A stretch of 39,889 bases of DNA from Bacteroidota bacterium (lineage in GTDB: Bacteria > Bacteroidota > Bacteroidia > AKYH767-A > 2013-40CM-41-45), in assembly GCA_026391975.1 (NCBI GenBank), contig JAPLDB010000024.1, positions 1 to 39,889 of the forward strand. Direction: 5' to 3'. The notes under the pieces are model-generated. The model saw only the letters and a program-made list of their open reading frames with translations, was not told where the DNA came from and made no database searches. Shown one piece after another: positions 16,562 to 24,700 of the stretch. The translations under genes were made by a program, and so were the position numbers. How positions within the stretch are numbered: the first letter of the stretch is position 1; every line of letters starts with the position of its first letter.

Positions 16562-18016
16562 ATGGCGGTGACCGGTTCATTTCGGCTTAAGTGGTTTTAC
16601 GCTATTCTGATTTCATTTATCGCGATCGGATGTTTATTTCTTGCAAAAGAAATATTCTGGATTGCTTTGATACCGGTTGTTCTCGGAGTTGTGTTCCTGG
16701 CTATGTTTGCAATGGATGTATTGCTGATGCTTATTGTATTCTGCACACCACTGGCCATTAACCTTGAAGGAAAAAATTTCGGACTTGCATTAAGCCTTCC
16801 AACAGAACCACTCATGGCAGGTGTAATGCTCCTGTTCATTATCAAGATTGTTTTTGAAGGAGGATTTGACAGACGTGTATTATACCACCCGGTATCCATC
16901 ATGATCATGATTTATCTTGCCTGGATGCTTCTTACCTGCTTCACGAGCACGATGATAGTTGTGTCTTTAAAACATTTTATTGCCAAGCTTTGGTTTATTT
17001 GTCCGTTTTATTTTCTTGGAACACAACTTTTCAGGGATTTTAAAAACATCAGGAAATTCATCTGGATGTACATCATCCCGCTGCTTATCGTTATTGCTTA
17101 TACGATATACGGCCACCAGCAGCACGGCTGGACGCAAAAGGCAGCCCACATGGTTATGTGGCCTTTTTACAATGACCACACTGCCTATGCAGCCGCAATA
17201 GCCATGTTTCTGCCCATTACAATAGGGTTTATTTTTGATAAAGATGCTGATTCAAGAACCCGGTTAATCTCCGGTGCTGTCTCAATGATATTTATTATTG
17301 CAATGGTATTGTCTTATACGCGTGCAGCATGGATAAGCCTGGCCATTGCACTCACTGTTTTCTTTATATTTTATTTCAGGATAAGATTCATAGTGGTGTT
17401 CATTGCAATGTCTACATTGCTGATATTGTTTTTTACTTTCCAGACACAGATTATGATCAAACTTGAGCGAAACCGCACCCAATCGGCGACCGATTTTAAT
17501 AAGCATTTGCAATCTATATCAAACATTTCTACTGATGCTTCCAACCTTGAACGTATCAACAGGTGGCATAGCGCGATGAGAATGTTTGAAGAGAAGCCCA
17601 TTTTCGGATGGGGCCCCGGAACATACCAGTTCAAATACGCGCCCTATCAGCAGAGCAAGGAAAAAACCATCATCAGTACGAATGCAGGTGATGCAGGAAC
17701 GGCCCACAGCGAATACATCGGCCCGCTAGCGGAATCAGGAGTGCTGGGATTGGTCACTTTTGCACTGGTTTTGGTTGCTGTGATTTATCTGGCGATAATG
17801 TTATATAGTTATTCTCTTGACAGGGAAATAAAGATGTTCTCACTTAGTGTTTTCCTCGGCCTTGTCACCTACCTGGTTCACGGAGCGCTGAACAACTTCC
17901 TGGATACAGACAAAGCTAGTGTTCCTTTTTGGGGATTTATTGGAATCCTTGTCGCACTGGATGTTTATCACGCTAAGGAACGAAAACACAAAAGCGTGAA
18001 ATTGCTTGAGAAGTAA
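16562..18016 (+). CDS. O-antigen polymerase/ligase family membrane protein (Wzy/WaaL-like)
   Basis: The 484-residue product has about ten or more membrane helices and a large periplasmic loop in its second half. Typical motifs are present: WWH-like RWHSAMRMFEEKPIFGWGPG, then TYQFKYAPYQ and AHSEYIGPLAESGVLGLVTF. These match the O-antigen ligase/polymerase domain (PF04932-like), in which the loop carries the conserved Arg and His residues. From sequence alone, polymerase (Wzy) and ligase (WaaL) cannot be told apart. The operon with two Wzz-like genes favours polymerase. The start ATG lies 5 bp after the second Wzz stop codon, so translation is probably coupled. Confidence 0.82.
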   Translation: MAVTGSFRLKWFYAILISFIAIGCLFLAKEIFWIALIPVVLGVVFLAMFAMDVLLMLIVFCTPLAINLEGKNFGLALSLPTEPLMAGVMLLFIIKIVFEGGFDRRVLYHPVSIMIMIYLAWMLLTCFTSTMIVVSLKHFIAKLWFICPFYFLGTQLFRDFKNIRKFIWMYIIPLLIVIAYTIYGHQQHGWTQKAAHMVMWPFYNDHTAYAAAIAMFLPITIGFIFDKDADSRTRLISGAVSMIFIIAMVLSYTRAAWISLAIALTVFFIFYFRIRFIVVFIAMSTLLILFFTFQTQIMIKLERNRTQSATDFNKHLQSISNISTDASNLERINRWHSAMRMFEEKPIFGWGPGTYQFKYAPYQQSKEKTIISTNAGDAGTAHSEYIGPLAESGVLGLVTFALVLVAVIYLAIMLYSYSLDREIKMFSLSVFLGLVTYLVHGALNNFLDTDKASVPFWGFIGILVALDVYHAKERKHKSVKLLEK

Positions 18017-18036
18017 TTGCTTGATAGTTAACTTTG
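18006..18036 (+). promoter_or_regulatory. Promoter of mqnE, giving a near-leaderless transcript
   Basis: TTG (18006-18008), 20 nt, TAACTTTG (18029-18036) matches the Bacteroidota consensus. The -7 box ends only 7 nt before the ATG at 18044, so the transcript would have almost no leader. The -33 element overlaps the last codons of the preceding gene. Confidence 0.6.
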
Positions 18037-18043
18037 CATCCTG

Positions 18044-19156
18044 ATGATTTCAATTGAAAGCCCGCTAAAATCTATTGCTGAAAAAGTTTTTTCAGGAAAA
18101 AGAATTTCTTTCGATGAAGGAGTGGCGCTTTTTGAAAAAGGTGAATTGGGTTTCCTTGGTACTCTTGCAAATTTTGTGAGGGAAAAGAAAAACGGGAATA
18201 AGACTTTTTACAATCGCAATTTTCATATCGAACCCACCAACGTATGTGTTTTCACATGTAATTTCTGTTCATACTCCCGGCTCTATAAACACCGTGAAGA
18301 CGGATGGGAAATGACAGAAGAGCAGATGATGGCCATTGTAAAAAAGTACGATGACAAACCGGTTACGGAAGTGCATATTGTAGGTGGAGTGCATCCGAAA
18401 ATGGATTTGTATTTTTTTGGCGGCCTACTCAAAAAAATAAAGGCCCACAGACCGGATCTTCACATCAAGGCTTTTACTGCAGTTGAGTTGGATTACATGT
18501 TCCGCAAGGCAAAATTAAATGAACGAGAAGGTTTGATTTACCTGAAGGAAAATGGACTTGATTCATTGCCGGGCGGCGGCGCGGAAATCTTTGACGAAGA
18601 GACCAGAAACAAAATTTCAGCAGATAAATGCGATGGTAACCGGTGGCTTCTTATTCATGAGACTGCCCACAGCCTCGGGATCCACAGTAACGCGACAATG
18701 TTGTATGGGCATATAGAAGATTATACACACCGTATTGACCACCTTGAACGGCTGAGGAACTTGCAGGACAGGACCTCCGGCTTCAATACTTTTATTCCGC
18801 TTAAGTTCAGAAACAAGGATAATGATATGAGTAATGTCAGTGAGTCGTCTGTGGTGGAAGACCTTCGTAATTATGCGATTTCTCGCATTTATCTCGACAA
18901 TTTCAATCATGTTAAGGCTTATTGGCCAATGATTGGCAAAGGAACTGCCGGGCTTTCACAGTCATTTGGTGTTGACGATCTTGACGGAACAATTGATGAT
19001 ACCACAAAAATTTACAGCATGGCAGGCGCAGAGGATCAGAATCCCTCACTGTCCACAGAAGAACTCAGGGTATTGATCAGTCAAAGCGGGCGCATTCCTG
19101 TTGAACGGGATACTTTATATAACGTCATCAATGATTTTGTTTTGCCGGTTTCTTAA
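18044..19156 (+). CDS. mqnE: Aminofutalosine synthase (radical SAM)
   Basis: The 370-residue product has a radical SAM cluster motif CVFTCNFC (Cys68, Cys72, Cys75) within HIEPTNVCVFTCNFCSYSR. Further MqnE-type motifs follow: VTEVHIVGGVHPKMD, HIKAFTAVELD, LDSLPGGGAEIFDEETR, HSNATMLYGHIEDYTHRIDH, AYWPMIGKG and DDLDGTIDDT. MqnE joins SAM to the product of MqnA to make aminofutalosine, the second step of the futalosine route to menaquinone. The length fits the family, and these motifs favour MqnE over the related MqnC. No other mqn gene is in the window. A hairpin at 19227-19250 may end its transcript. Confidence 0.93.
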   Translation: MISIESPLKSIAEKVFSGKRISFDEGVALFEKGELGFLGTLANFVREKKNGNKTFYNRNFHIEPTNVCVFTCNFCSYSRLYKHREDGWEMTEEQMMAIVKKYDDKPVTEVHIVGGVHPKMDLYFFGGLLKKIKAHRPDLHIKAFTAVELDYMFRKAKLNEREGLIYLKENGLDSLPGGGAEIFDEETRNKISADKCDGNRWLLIHETAHSLGIHSNATMLYGHIEDYTHRIDHLERLRNLQDRTSGFNTFIPLKFRNKDNDMSNVSESSVVEDLRNYAISRIYLDNFNHVKAYWPMIGKGTAGLSQSFGVDDLDGTIDDTTKIYSMAGAEDQNPSLSTEELRVLISQSGRIPVERDTLYNVINDFVLPVS

Positions 19157-19210
19157 CAAACATTAACCGCATATTTATTTTTCCTGCGTTTTCTGATACT
19201 GCAGTTATTG

Positions 19211-19218
19211 TATTTTTG
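19211..19218 (+). promoter_or_regulatory. Candidate -7 element upstream of the S41 protease gene
   Basis: TATTTTTG matches the -7 consensus TAnnTTTG, 68 bp before the protease ATG. The expected -33 region has only a TTTTC. If used, transcription would begin at about 19225, directly in front of the hairpin at 19227-19250. Confidence 0.35.
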
Positions 19219-19226
19219 TCAGGAGC

Positions 19227-19250
19227 AAGCAACTATAAAGGTTGCTTTTT
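19227..19250 (+). terminator. Hairpin with T run between mqnE and the S41 protease
   Basis: A perfect 7-bp stem (AAGCAAC / GTTGCTT) with a 7-nt loop is followed by TTT and further T-rich sequence. It lies 70 bp after the mqnE stop, so a Rho-independent terminator is the simplest reading. Because a -7-like element lies just upstream, it could also be a 5'-end hairpin or attenuator of the protease transcript. Confidence 0.55.
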
Positions 19251-19286
19251 CGTTATCCTTAATATTTGCAATTTCATAAAATCAAA

Positions 19287-21047
19287 ATGAATAAATTAAA
19301 ATCACTTAAAAAAAAAAAAAAAAAGTACGTCATTATTTTTTCTATCGTGGCAGTTTCACTGGTCTCCTTCAGTTTTGTTGAAGACTATTATTTCGAAGTA
19401 TCAAAGAACCTTGACATTTTCACAACTGCTTACAGGAACGTTAACATATATTATGTTGACAGCATTCAGCCTGGTGAATTAATGGAGAAGGGAATCAACT
19501 CAATGCTGAAAACGCTCGATCCGTATACGGTTTATATTCCTGAATCAGATATCGAAGATTACAAGATGACGCATATCAGCGCCGAATATGGAGGCATTGG
19601 TGCACTCGTTCATGAGCGGAATAATGAAATTGAAGTGAGCGAAGTTTATGAAGGATTCCCGGCACAAAAAGGTGATATACGTCCCGGAGATAAGATCATG
19701 TCAGTAAACGGAATTTCTGTAGCCAACAAGGAAGTAGGCGATGTTACTGAATTTCTGAAAGGTGCAAAAGGTTCAAAGGTATCGCTCACCGTGAAGAGAG
19801 AAGGGGAGGAGAAGCCGATCGAAAAAAACCTTTACCGTGATGAAATAAAATTCAAGAACGTTCCATTCTCCGGAATGGTTAGTCCGAATACAGGCTATAT
19901 AAGGCTGAATCAGTTTCTTGAAGATGCAGGTGAAGAAGTTGGCAGTGCATTTTCCGCGCTGAAGGAAAATCCTGCAATGAAATACCTGGTTCTTGATCTT
20001 CGCGGAAATGGAGGAGGTTTATTAAAAGAAGCGGTGGAGATCGTTAATCTGTTCGTAGATAAAGGCGAGAAAATTGTTTCTCAGAAGGGCAAAGTAAGGG
20101 AGATGAATATGGAATACATTGCCGCAAAACAACCATTGGATGTTCAAATCCCTATCGCAGTGCTTGTTGACAAAGGGTCAGCTTCTGCCGCCGAGATCGT
20201 TACAGGAGCGCTCCAGGAACTTGACCGTGGTGTAGTAGTTGGCCAACGGACTTTTGGAAAAGGGCTTGTTCAGCAAACCTATCCGATGAGCTACAATACT
20301 TTGCTGAAGGTGACAATAGCTAAATATTATACGCCCAGCGGCCGGTGTATTCAGGCGCTTGACTATGCACACCGCACCAATACAGGTATTGCAGGCCATC
20401 ACGTAGATTCATTACTGAAAGAGTTTAAAACAAAAAACGGACGTAGTGTATACGATGGCAGCGGCGTTTATCCTGATGTTTACCTGGAGCAGGAACAGTT
20501 CAGCAATATCAGCTCAGCGCTCGCAATGAACTACCTGATTTTTGATTTTGCCAATGCGTACTTTCGTAAGCACCCAGGCATCGATTCAGCAAGCAGTTTT
20601 CGTTTGAGTGATGCTGACTTTGCAGAATTCACAAAATGGTTAGTGGACAAAAAATATGATTACACCAATAGAAGTGAAAACAAACTTGATGACCTGAAGA
20701 AGGCAGCTGAAAAAGAAAAATATTTTTCTTCTCTCGAAAGTGAATTTAATAATTTAAAGAAGAAGATGGCAGAGGAGAAGAAAATGGATATAAAAAATAA
20801 CAGTGAGGAGATCAGAGAAATTCTGGAGGCGGAAATTGTTTCACGCTATTATTTTGAATCCGGTGCACTTCAGTCTAATTTTAAATATGACAAGGAATTA
20901 AAGAAAGCGATTGAAGTTTTGAATGACAATAAAACCTACTCATCAATCCTGAACGGAGAAGGGGCATATAAGGTTATTGGAAAGCCGGGAACAACTGAAC
21001 AGGCACTTACAGGAAGCGAAAGCGAGGATTGGGGAGAGAAGAATTGA
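19287..21047 (+). CDS. S41-family C-terminal processing (tail-specific) protease
   Basis: The 586-residue product (ATG at 19287; the track's 19266 start is TTG) has a lysine-rich N-terminus, one membrane or signal segment (about 14-32), a PDZ domain (about 91-178, EYGGIGALV to KVSLTVKREG) and an S41 catalytic core. Catalytic residues are visible: Ser300 in DKGSASAAEI and Lys325 in FGKGLVQQ, exactly 25 residues apart as in E. coli Tsp. The last 200 residues include a charged coiled-coil stretch (LESEFNNLKKKMAEEKK). Such enzymes trim or degrade periplasmic proteins from the C-terminus. A tract of 17 A (19308-19324) encodes the lysine run just after the start. A terminator follows at 21087. Confidence 0.93.
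   Translation: MNKLKSLKKKKKKYVIIFSIVAVSLVSFSFVEDYYFEVSKNLDIFTTAYRNVNIYYVDSIQPGELMEKGINSMLKTLDPYTVYIPESDIEDYKMTHISAEYGGIGALVHERNNEIEVSEVYEGFPAQKGDIRPGDKIMSVNGISVANKEVGDVTEFLKGAKGSKVSLTVKREGEEKPIEKNLYRDEIKFKNVPFSGMVSPNTGYIRLNQFLEDAGEEVGSAFSALKENPAMKYLVLDLRGNGGGLLKEAVEIVNLFVDKGEKIVSQKGKVREMNMEYIAAKQPLDVQIPIAVLVDKGSASAAEIVTGALQELDRGVVVGQRTFGKGLVQQTYPMSYNTLLKVTIAKYYTPSGRCIQALDYAHRTNTGIAGHHVDSLLKEFKTKNGRSVYDGSGVYPDVYLEQEQFSNISSALAMNYLIFDFANAYFRKHPGIDSASSFRLSDADFAEFTKWLVDKKYDYTNRSENKLDDLKKAAEKEKYFSSLESEFNNLKKKMAEEKKMDIKNNSEEIREILEAEIVSRYYFESGALQSNFKYDKELKKAIEVLNDNKTYSSILNGEGAYKVIGKPGTTEQALTGSESEDWGEKN
19308..19324 (+). repeat. 17-A homopolymer inside the S41 protease coding region
   Basis: Seventeen consecutive A residues, followed by G, encode five AAA lysine codons plus AAG at codons 8-13 of the gene. 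A tract this long is prone to replication, transcriptional and sequencing slippage. The frame is open as written. Confidence 0.9.
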
Positions 21048-21086
21048 GGTACGAATTGCGAATGCCTTACTAATTTACTAATTAAG

Positions 21087-21110
21087 GAGCAGCTTTCGGG
21101 CTGCTCTTTT
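21087..21110 (+). terminator. Terminator of the S41 protease gene
   Basis: A 7-bp GC-rich stem (GAGCAGC / GCTGCTC) with loop tttcgg is followed by TTTTC, 40 bp after the stop codon. This is a classical intrinsic terminator. Confidence 0.85.
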
Positions 21111-21114
21111 CAAT

Positions 21115-21195
21115 ATGCGATTTAGCGTTGCTGTGCCGCGATTAATTCGGAGGAACTCCCCGGAGTATCGCTGCAAGGTGAATGGTATCTATTAG
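21115..21195 (+). other. Short 26-codon ORF with internal palindrome; possible dispersed repeat
   Basis: Between the terminators of the two convergent genes, an ATG opens a 26-codon frame containing RRNSPEYRCKVNGIY, with a palindrome ACTCCCCGGAGT inside it. The base composition is richer in GC than the AT-rich DNA around it. No start signal is seen, and a real peptide is doubtful. It could be a copy of a short dispersed element. The rest of the 402-bp intergenic region (to 21393) shows nothing recognisable. Confidence 0.3.
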
Positions 21196-21393
21196 TTGAA
21201 GAACTTGTGACTATTTTTCGGTATTCGCAGATATAAAGTAATAAATAAAAACCAATCTGTATCCAGAAAGCAATTAAGACCGCGGGAATTATTTTTTATT
21301 TATCGTAAACTTATTGCTTGCATCAAGGTCAATTCTTCCTCACAGCTTTCTAAAATCTGTCAAGGTTGACGATTGTGGCAATTCATGCTGAAC

Positions 21394-21425
21394 AAAAAAA
21401 GCGGAAAACTTTCGTTCCCCGCTTT
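21394..21425 (-). terminator. Terminator of the giant adhesin gene
   Basis: On the minus strand, AAAGCGG and CCGCTTT form a stem extended inward by GGAA/TTCC pairing around a gaaa-containing loop, followed by seven T. It lies 25 bp beyond the adhesin stop codon. On the plus strand the right arm is followed by CTTTTC, so it may act in both directions between the convergent genes. Confidence 0.85.
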
Positions 21426-21449
21426 CTTTTCAGTCAAATTATTTTTAAT

Positions 21450-21735
21450 TTATTGCACCAGTGTCACATGTCCAAGTAGTTCATGCGGCTTGGAAGACTC
21501 TTCAGTAACAAGAACTTTGTAAATGTAAACATCGCTCTGGCAACGTCTTCCGTCATGCTCGTAGGTTCCGTCCCATGGTTTTTTCGGATCGTTTGTATGG
21601 TAAATTTCAATTCCCCAACGATCTAGGATCACCATGCTGAATGTCGCCCATCCAACACCGAATGGAATAAATCCATCATTCATTCCGTCTCCGTTCGGCG
21701 TAAATGTATTCGGAACATAAATCGCGAAATCATTT
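21450..21735 (-). other. Type B (gliding motility-associated, CHU_C) C-terminal sorting domain
   Basis: The last about 95 residues contain IYVPNTFTPNGDGMNDG, FSMVILDRWGIEIYHTND, PWDGTYEHDGRRCQSDVYIY and a LLGHVTLVQ end. These are the hallmarks of the CHU_C/type B domain, which targets T9SS cargo such as SprB. Type B cargos usually depend on a PorP/SprF-like partner. Confidence 0.9.
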
Positions 21736-24700
21736 TTTACGCGCAAGGTTGAATATGCAGTGTCTATACAGCCGATCTGGTTTTCTGTGATCAACATGAT
21801 GGTGTACTCGCCAGGTGAAGAATATGTATAAACAGGATTGGCGTCATTGCTTGTTCCAAGGCTGTCTCCGAAATCCCATTGCCATGTCCAGGTGTTCGTA
21901 CTCTTGTCAGTAAAGTTAATTGTCGAATTCAGGACAGTTGTCTCATGTGTACTCATCAGGAAGTCAGCAGTTGGCAAAGCTTCTACGTGCACCAATTGGT
22001 TGATCGTAAGTGCACTTTGACAGCCTTCTGCTGAAACAATTGTGAGTGAAACATTGTAATCGCCCGGGTTTGTATATACGTGGGTTGGATTTGATTCACC
22101 GGAAGTTGTTCCATCACCAAGGTTCCACGAATAAGATGAGCCTGTTGTTACAGTTGACAAATCCAGGAAGTCAACACTAACAGGAGTGCAACCGGTTATT
22201 TCATGAGGCATGAAACTAACGATCGGCAATGGATTTACATTCACATTGACGGTTGTTTGAACGGCAGGGCTACATCCGTCGTTGATCACAACGGTATAGG
22301 AAGTATTCACTGATGGAGAAACAGTAGCGCCTGAAGAAGTGATTGCTCCATTGTTCCATGAGTAGGTATATGGCCCGCCATTGCCTCCTGTTGCAACCGA
22401 TGAAATGTTTGCAGGATTGCCTTCGCAAATCTGATCAGTAGCAGTAGCGGAGACAGCAAGTGGCGGATAAACATTCACAGCTATATCAACTGATGCCGGA
22501 GAGCAACCATTGGCATCGGTAACAGCAACACTATATACTGTGGAAACTGAAGGATTAACAGTCTGTGATGGATCAGTATTTCCATTGCTCCAGGTGTAAG
22601 AGTATGGTGCAGTACCTCCTGATACAGAAGTTGAAATTGTAGCTTGTTGTCCGATACAAAGAGTAGGAGTGCCGGTAACACTGATCGTTACAGCATCGGG
22701 TTGCATAACAGTAACTGCCATTACACTGATACATCCGCTGGCATCGGTAACATTGACTGCATAACTTCCTGCTGTAAGATTAGTGATTGTTGCAGTTGTT
22801 TGTCCGCCCGGTACCCAACTGTAGGTAAATGGCGCTGTTCCGCCTGAAACGACAACCGTTGCTGTGCCTTCATCACTTCCGTTGCAGGCAGCAGGTGTTG
22901 CATTGATGCTGAGCGAAACGTTTGAAGGAGATGTAACCTGTACGGAATTACTTTCGGTACATCCGCCGTTGTCTGTAACCACAACTGAATAATTTCCGGC
23001 ATATAAACCTGTTATGGTACTTGCTGTTCCACCGCCCGGCGCCCACAGATAACTGTATGGACCAGTGCCACCTGTAACAGCAACTGTTGCTGTCCCGTTT
23101 GGTACTCCGCCACATGCAGCCTGGGTACTGTTCATTGTCATTCCCATAGGTGTAGGTTCATTAATTGTTACCGGTAAGGTCGTAATGCAGCCATTGGCAT
23201 CGGTAACGGTTACAGTGTAGGGTCCTGCCGCAAGTCCGGTGCCTGTTGCTGAACTGCCGCCGGCAGGTGACCATGTATAAGTGAACGGTGATGTTCCTCC
23301 GGTCATTAAGACTGTTGCTGTTCCATCGTTTCCGCCATTGCAATGAACATTGCTTTGTGATTGTAAGGAAGCGGATCCACCTCCTGTATTATTGACATTA
23401 ATATTTGAAGTTGCCGAGCAGCCATTTGCATCCGTAACAATTACAGAATAACTTCCTGCTGCTAAGTTCGCTTCAGTGGTAGAATTCCCACCAGACGACC
23501 AAGTGTAAGTAAATGCACCGGTTCCTCCGGATGCGAATACACTTGCAGATCCATTGCTGCTGCCGCATGTTGCAGAAATTGCCGAAGTGGTTGCAGTAAG
23601 AGGTGAAGGTTCAGTTACAATGACACTTTGACTGCTAATACATCCGTTTGCATCTGTAACCAGGACAGTATAATTTCCTGCAGGGAGATTTGATGCATTT
23701 GTTCCAGTTCCTCCGGATGGAGACCAGGCATAAGTGAAAGGTCCTGTACCTGCGCTTACATTTACAACAGCACTACCGTTATTTCCGCCGTTACATGAAA
23801 CATTGTTTGCTACGCTGGCAGTTGCTGTTGGCCCTCCAACATTGCTAACAGCTATTGGTACAATGAGTGAACAACCGTTGATATCGGTAATGGTGACTGA
23901 ATAATTGCCTGCTGTAAGGTTGGATGCAGTGGCTGAAATACCGCCACCATTTGTCCAAACGTAGGACAGGTTTCCTGTCCCACCGGCTGCAGTCACAGTT
24001 GCTGATCCATTTGCTGTACCACAAGTGGCAGGCACTGATGTTGCGGACCCGGTAATTGCCGCGGGCTCATTGATGAATACAGTTGCATTGCTGATACATC
24101 CGTTAGCATCCGTGACAGTAACAGAATAATTTCCTGTTGGAAGATTTGTTGCGGTTGAAGCGGTTCCTCCTGAAGGACTCCAGCTGTACTGGTAAGGGGT
24201 TGCCCCTCCGGTTGCATTTACCGTAGCAGAGCCGTTGCTTCCTCCATTGCAACTAACGTTTGTTGAAGACTGAATTGCTGCAGTTGCACCTCCATTATTT
24301 ACAACGGCAACAGAAGCATTTGTAATACATCCGTTACCATCTGTAACCGTCACTGTAAATCCGCCGGCAGCCACATTTGTGATCATTGCAGTTGTTGCTC
24401 CGCCCGGGGTCCAGGAATAAGTGAATACTCCTGTACCACCTGTTGCATTAACACTGGCTGAACCGTTTGCTGCTCCGCAGTTTGAAGGAGTAGTGGCAGT
24501 TGTAAGGTTGATTGCCGATGGTTCTATTATGCTAACGGGCTGGCTGGTGATACAACCGTTTGCATCAGTAACAGTAACTGTATAGTTTCCTGCAGCAAGA
24601 TTATTTGCCGTTGTTGAAGTTCCGCCTGATGGTGTCCACTGATAGGTAAATGGACCTGTTCCTGAAGAAACGTTTACAGAAGCACTGCCGTTATTTCCGC

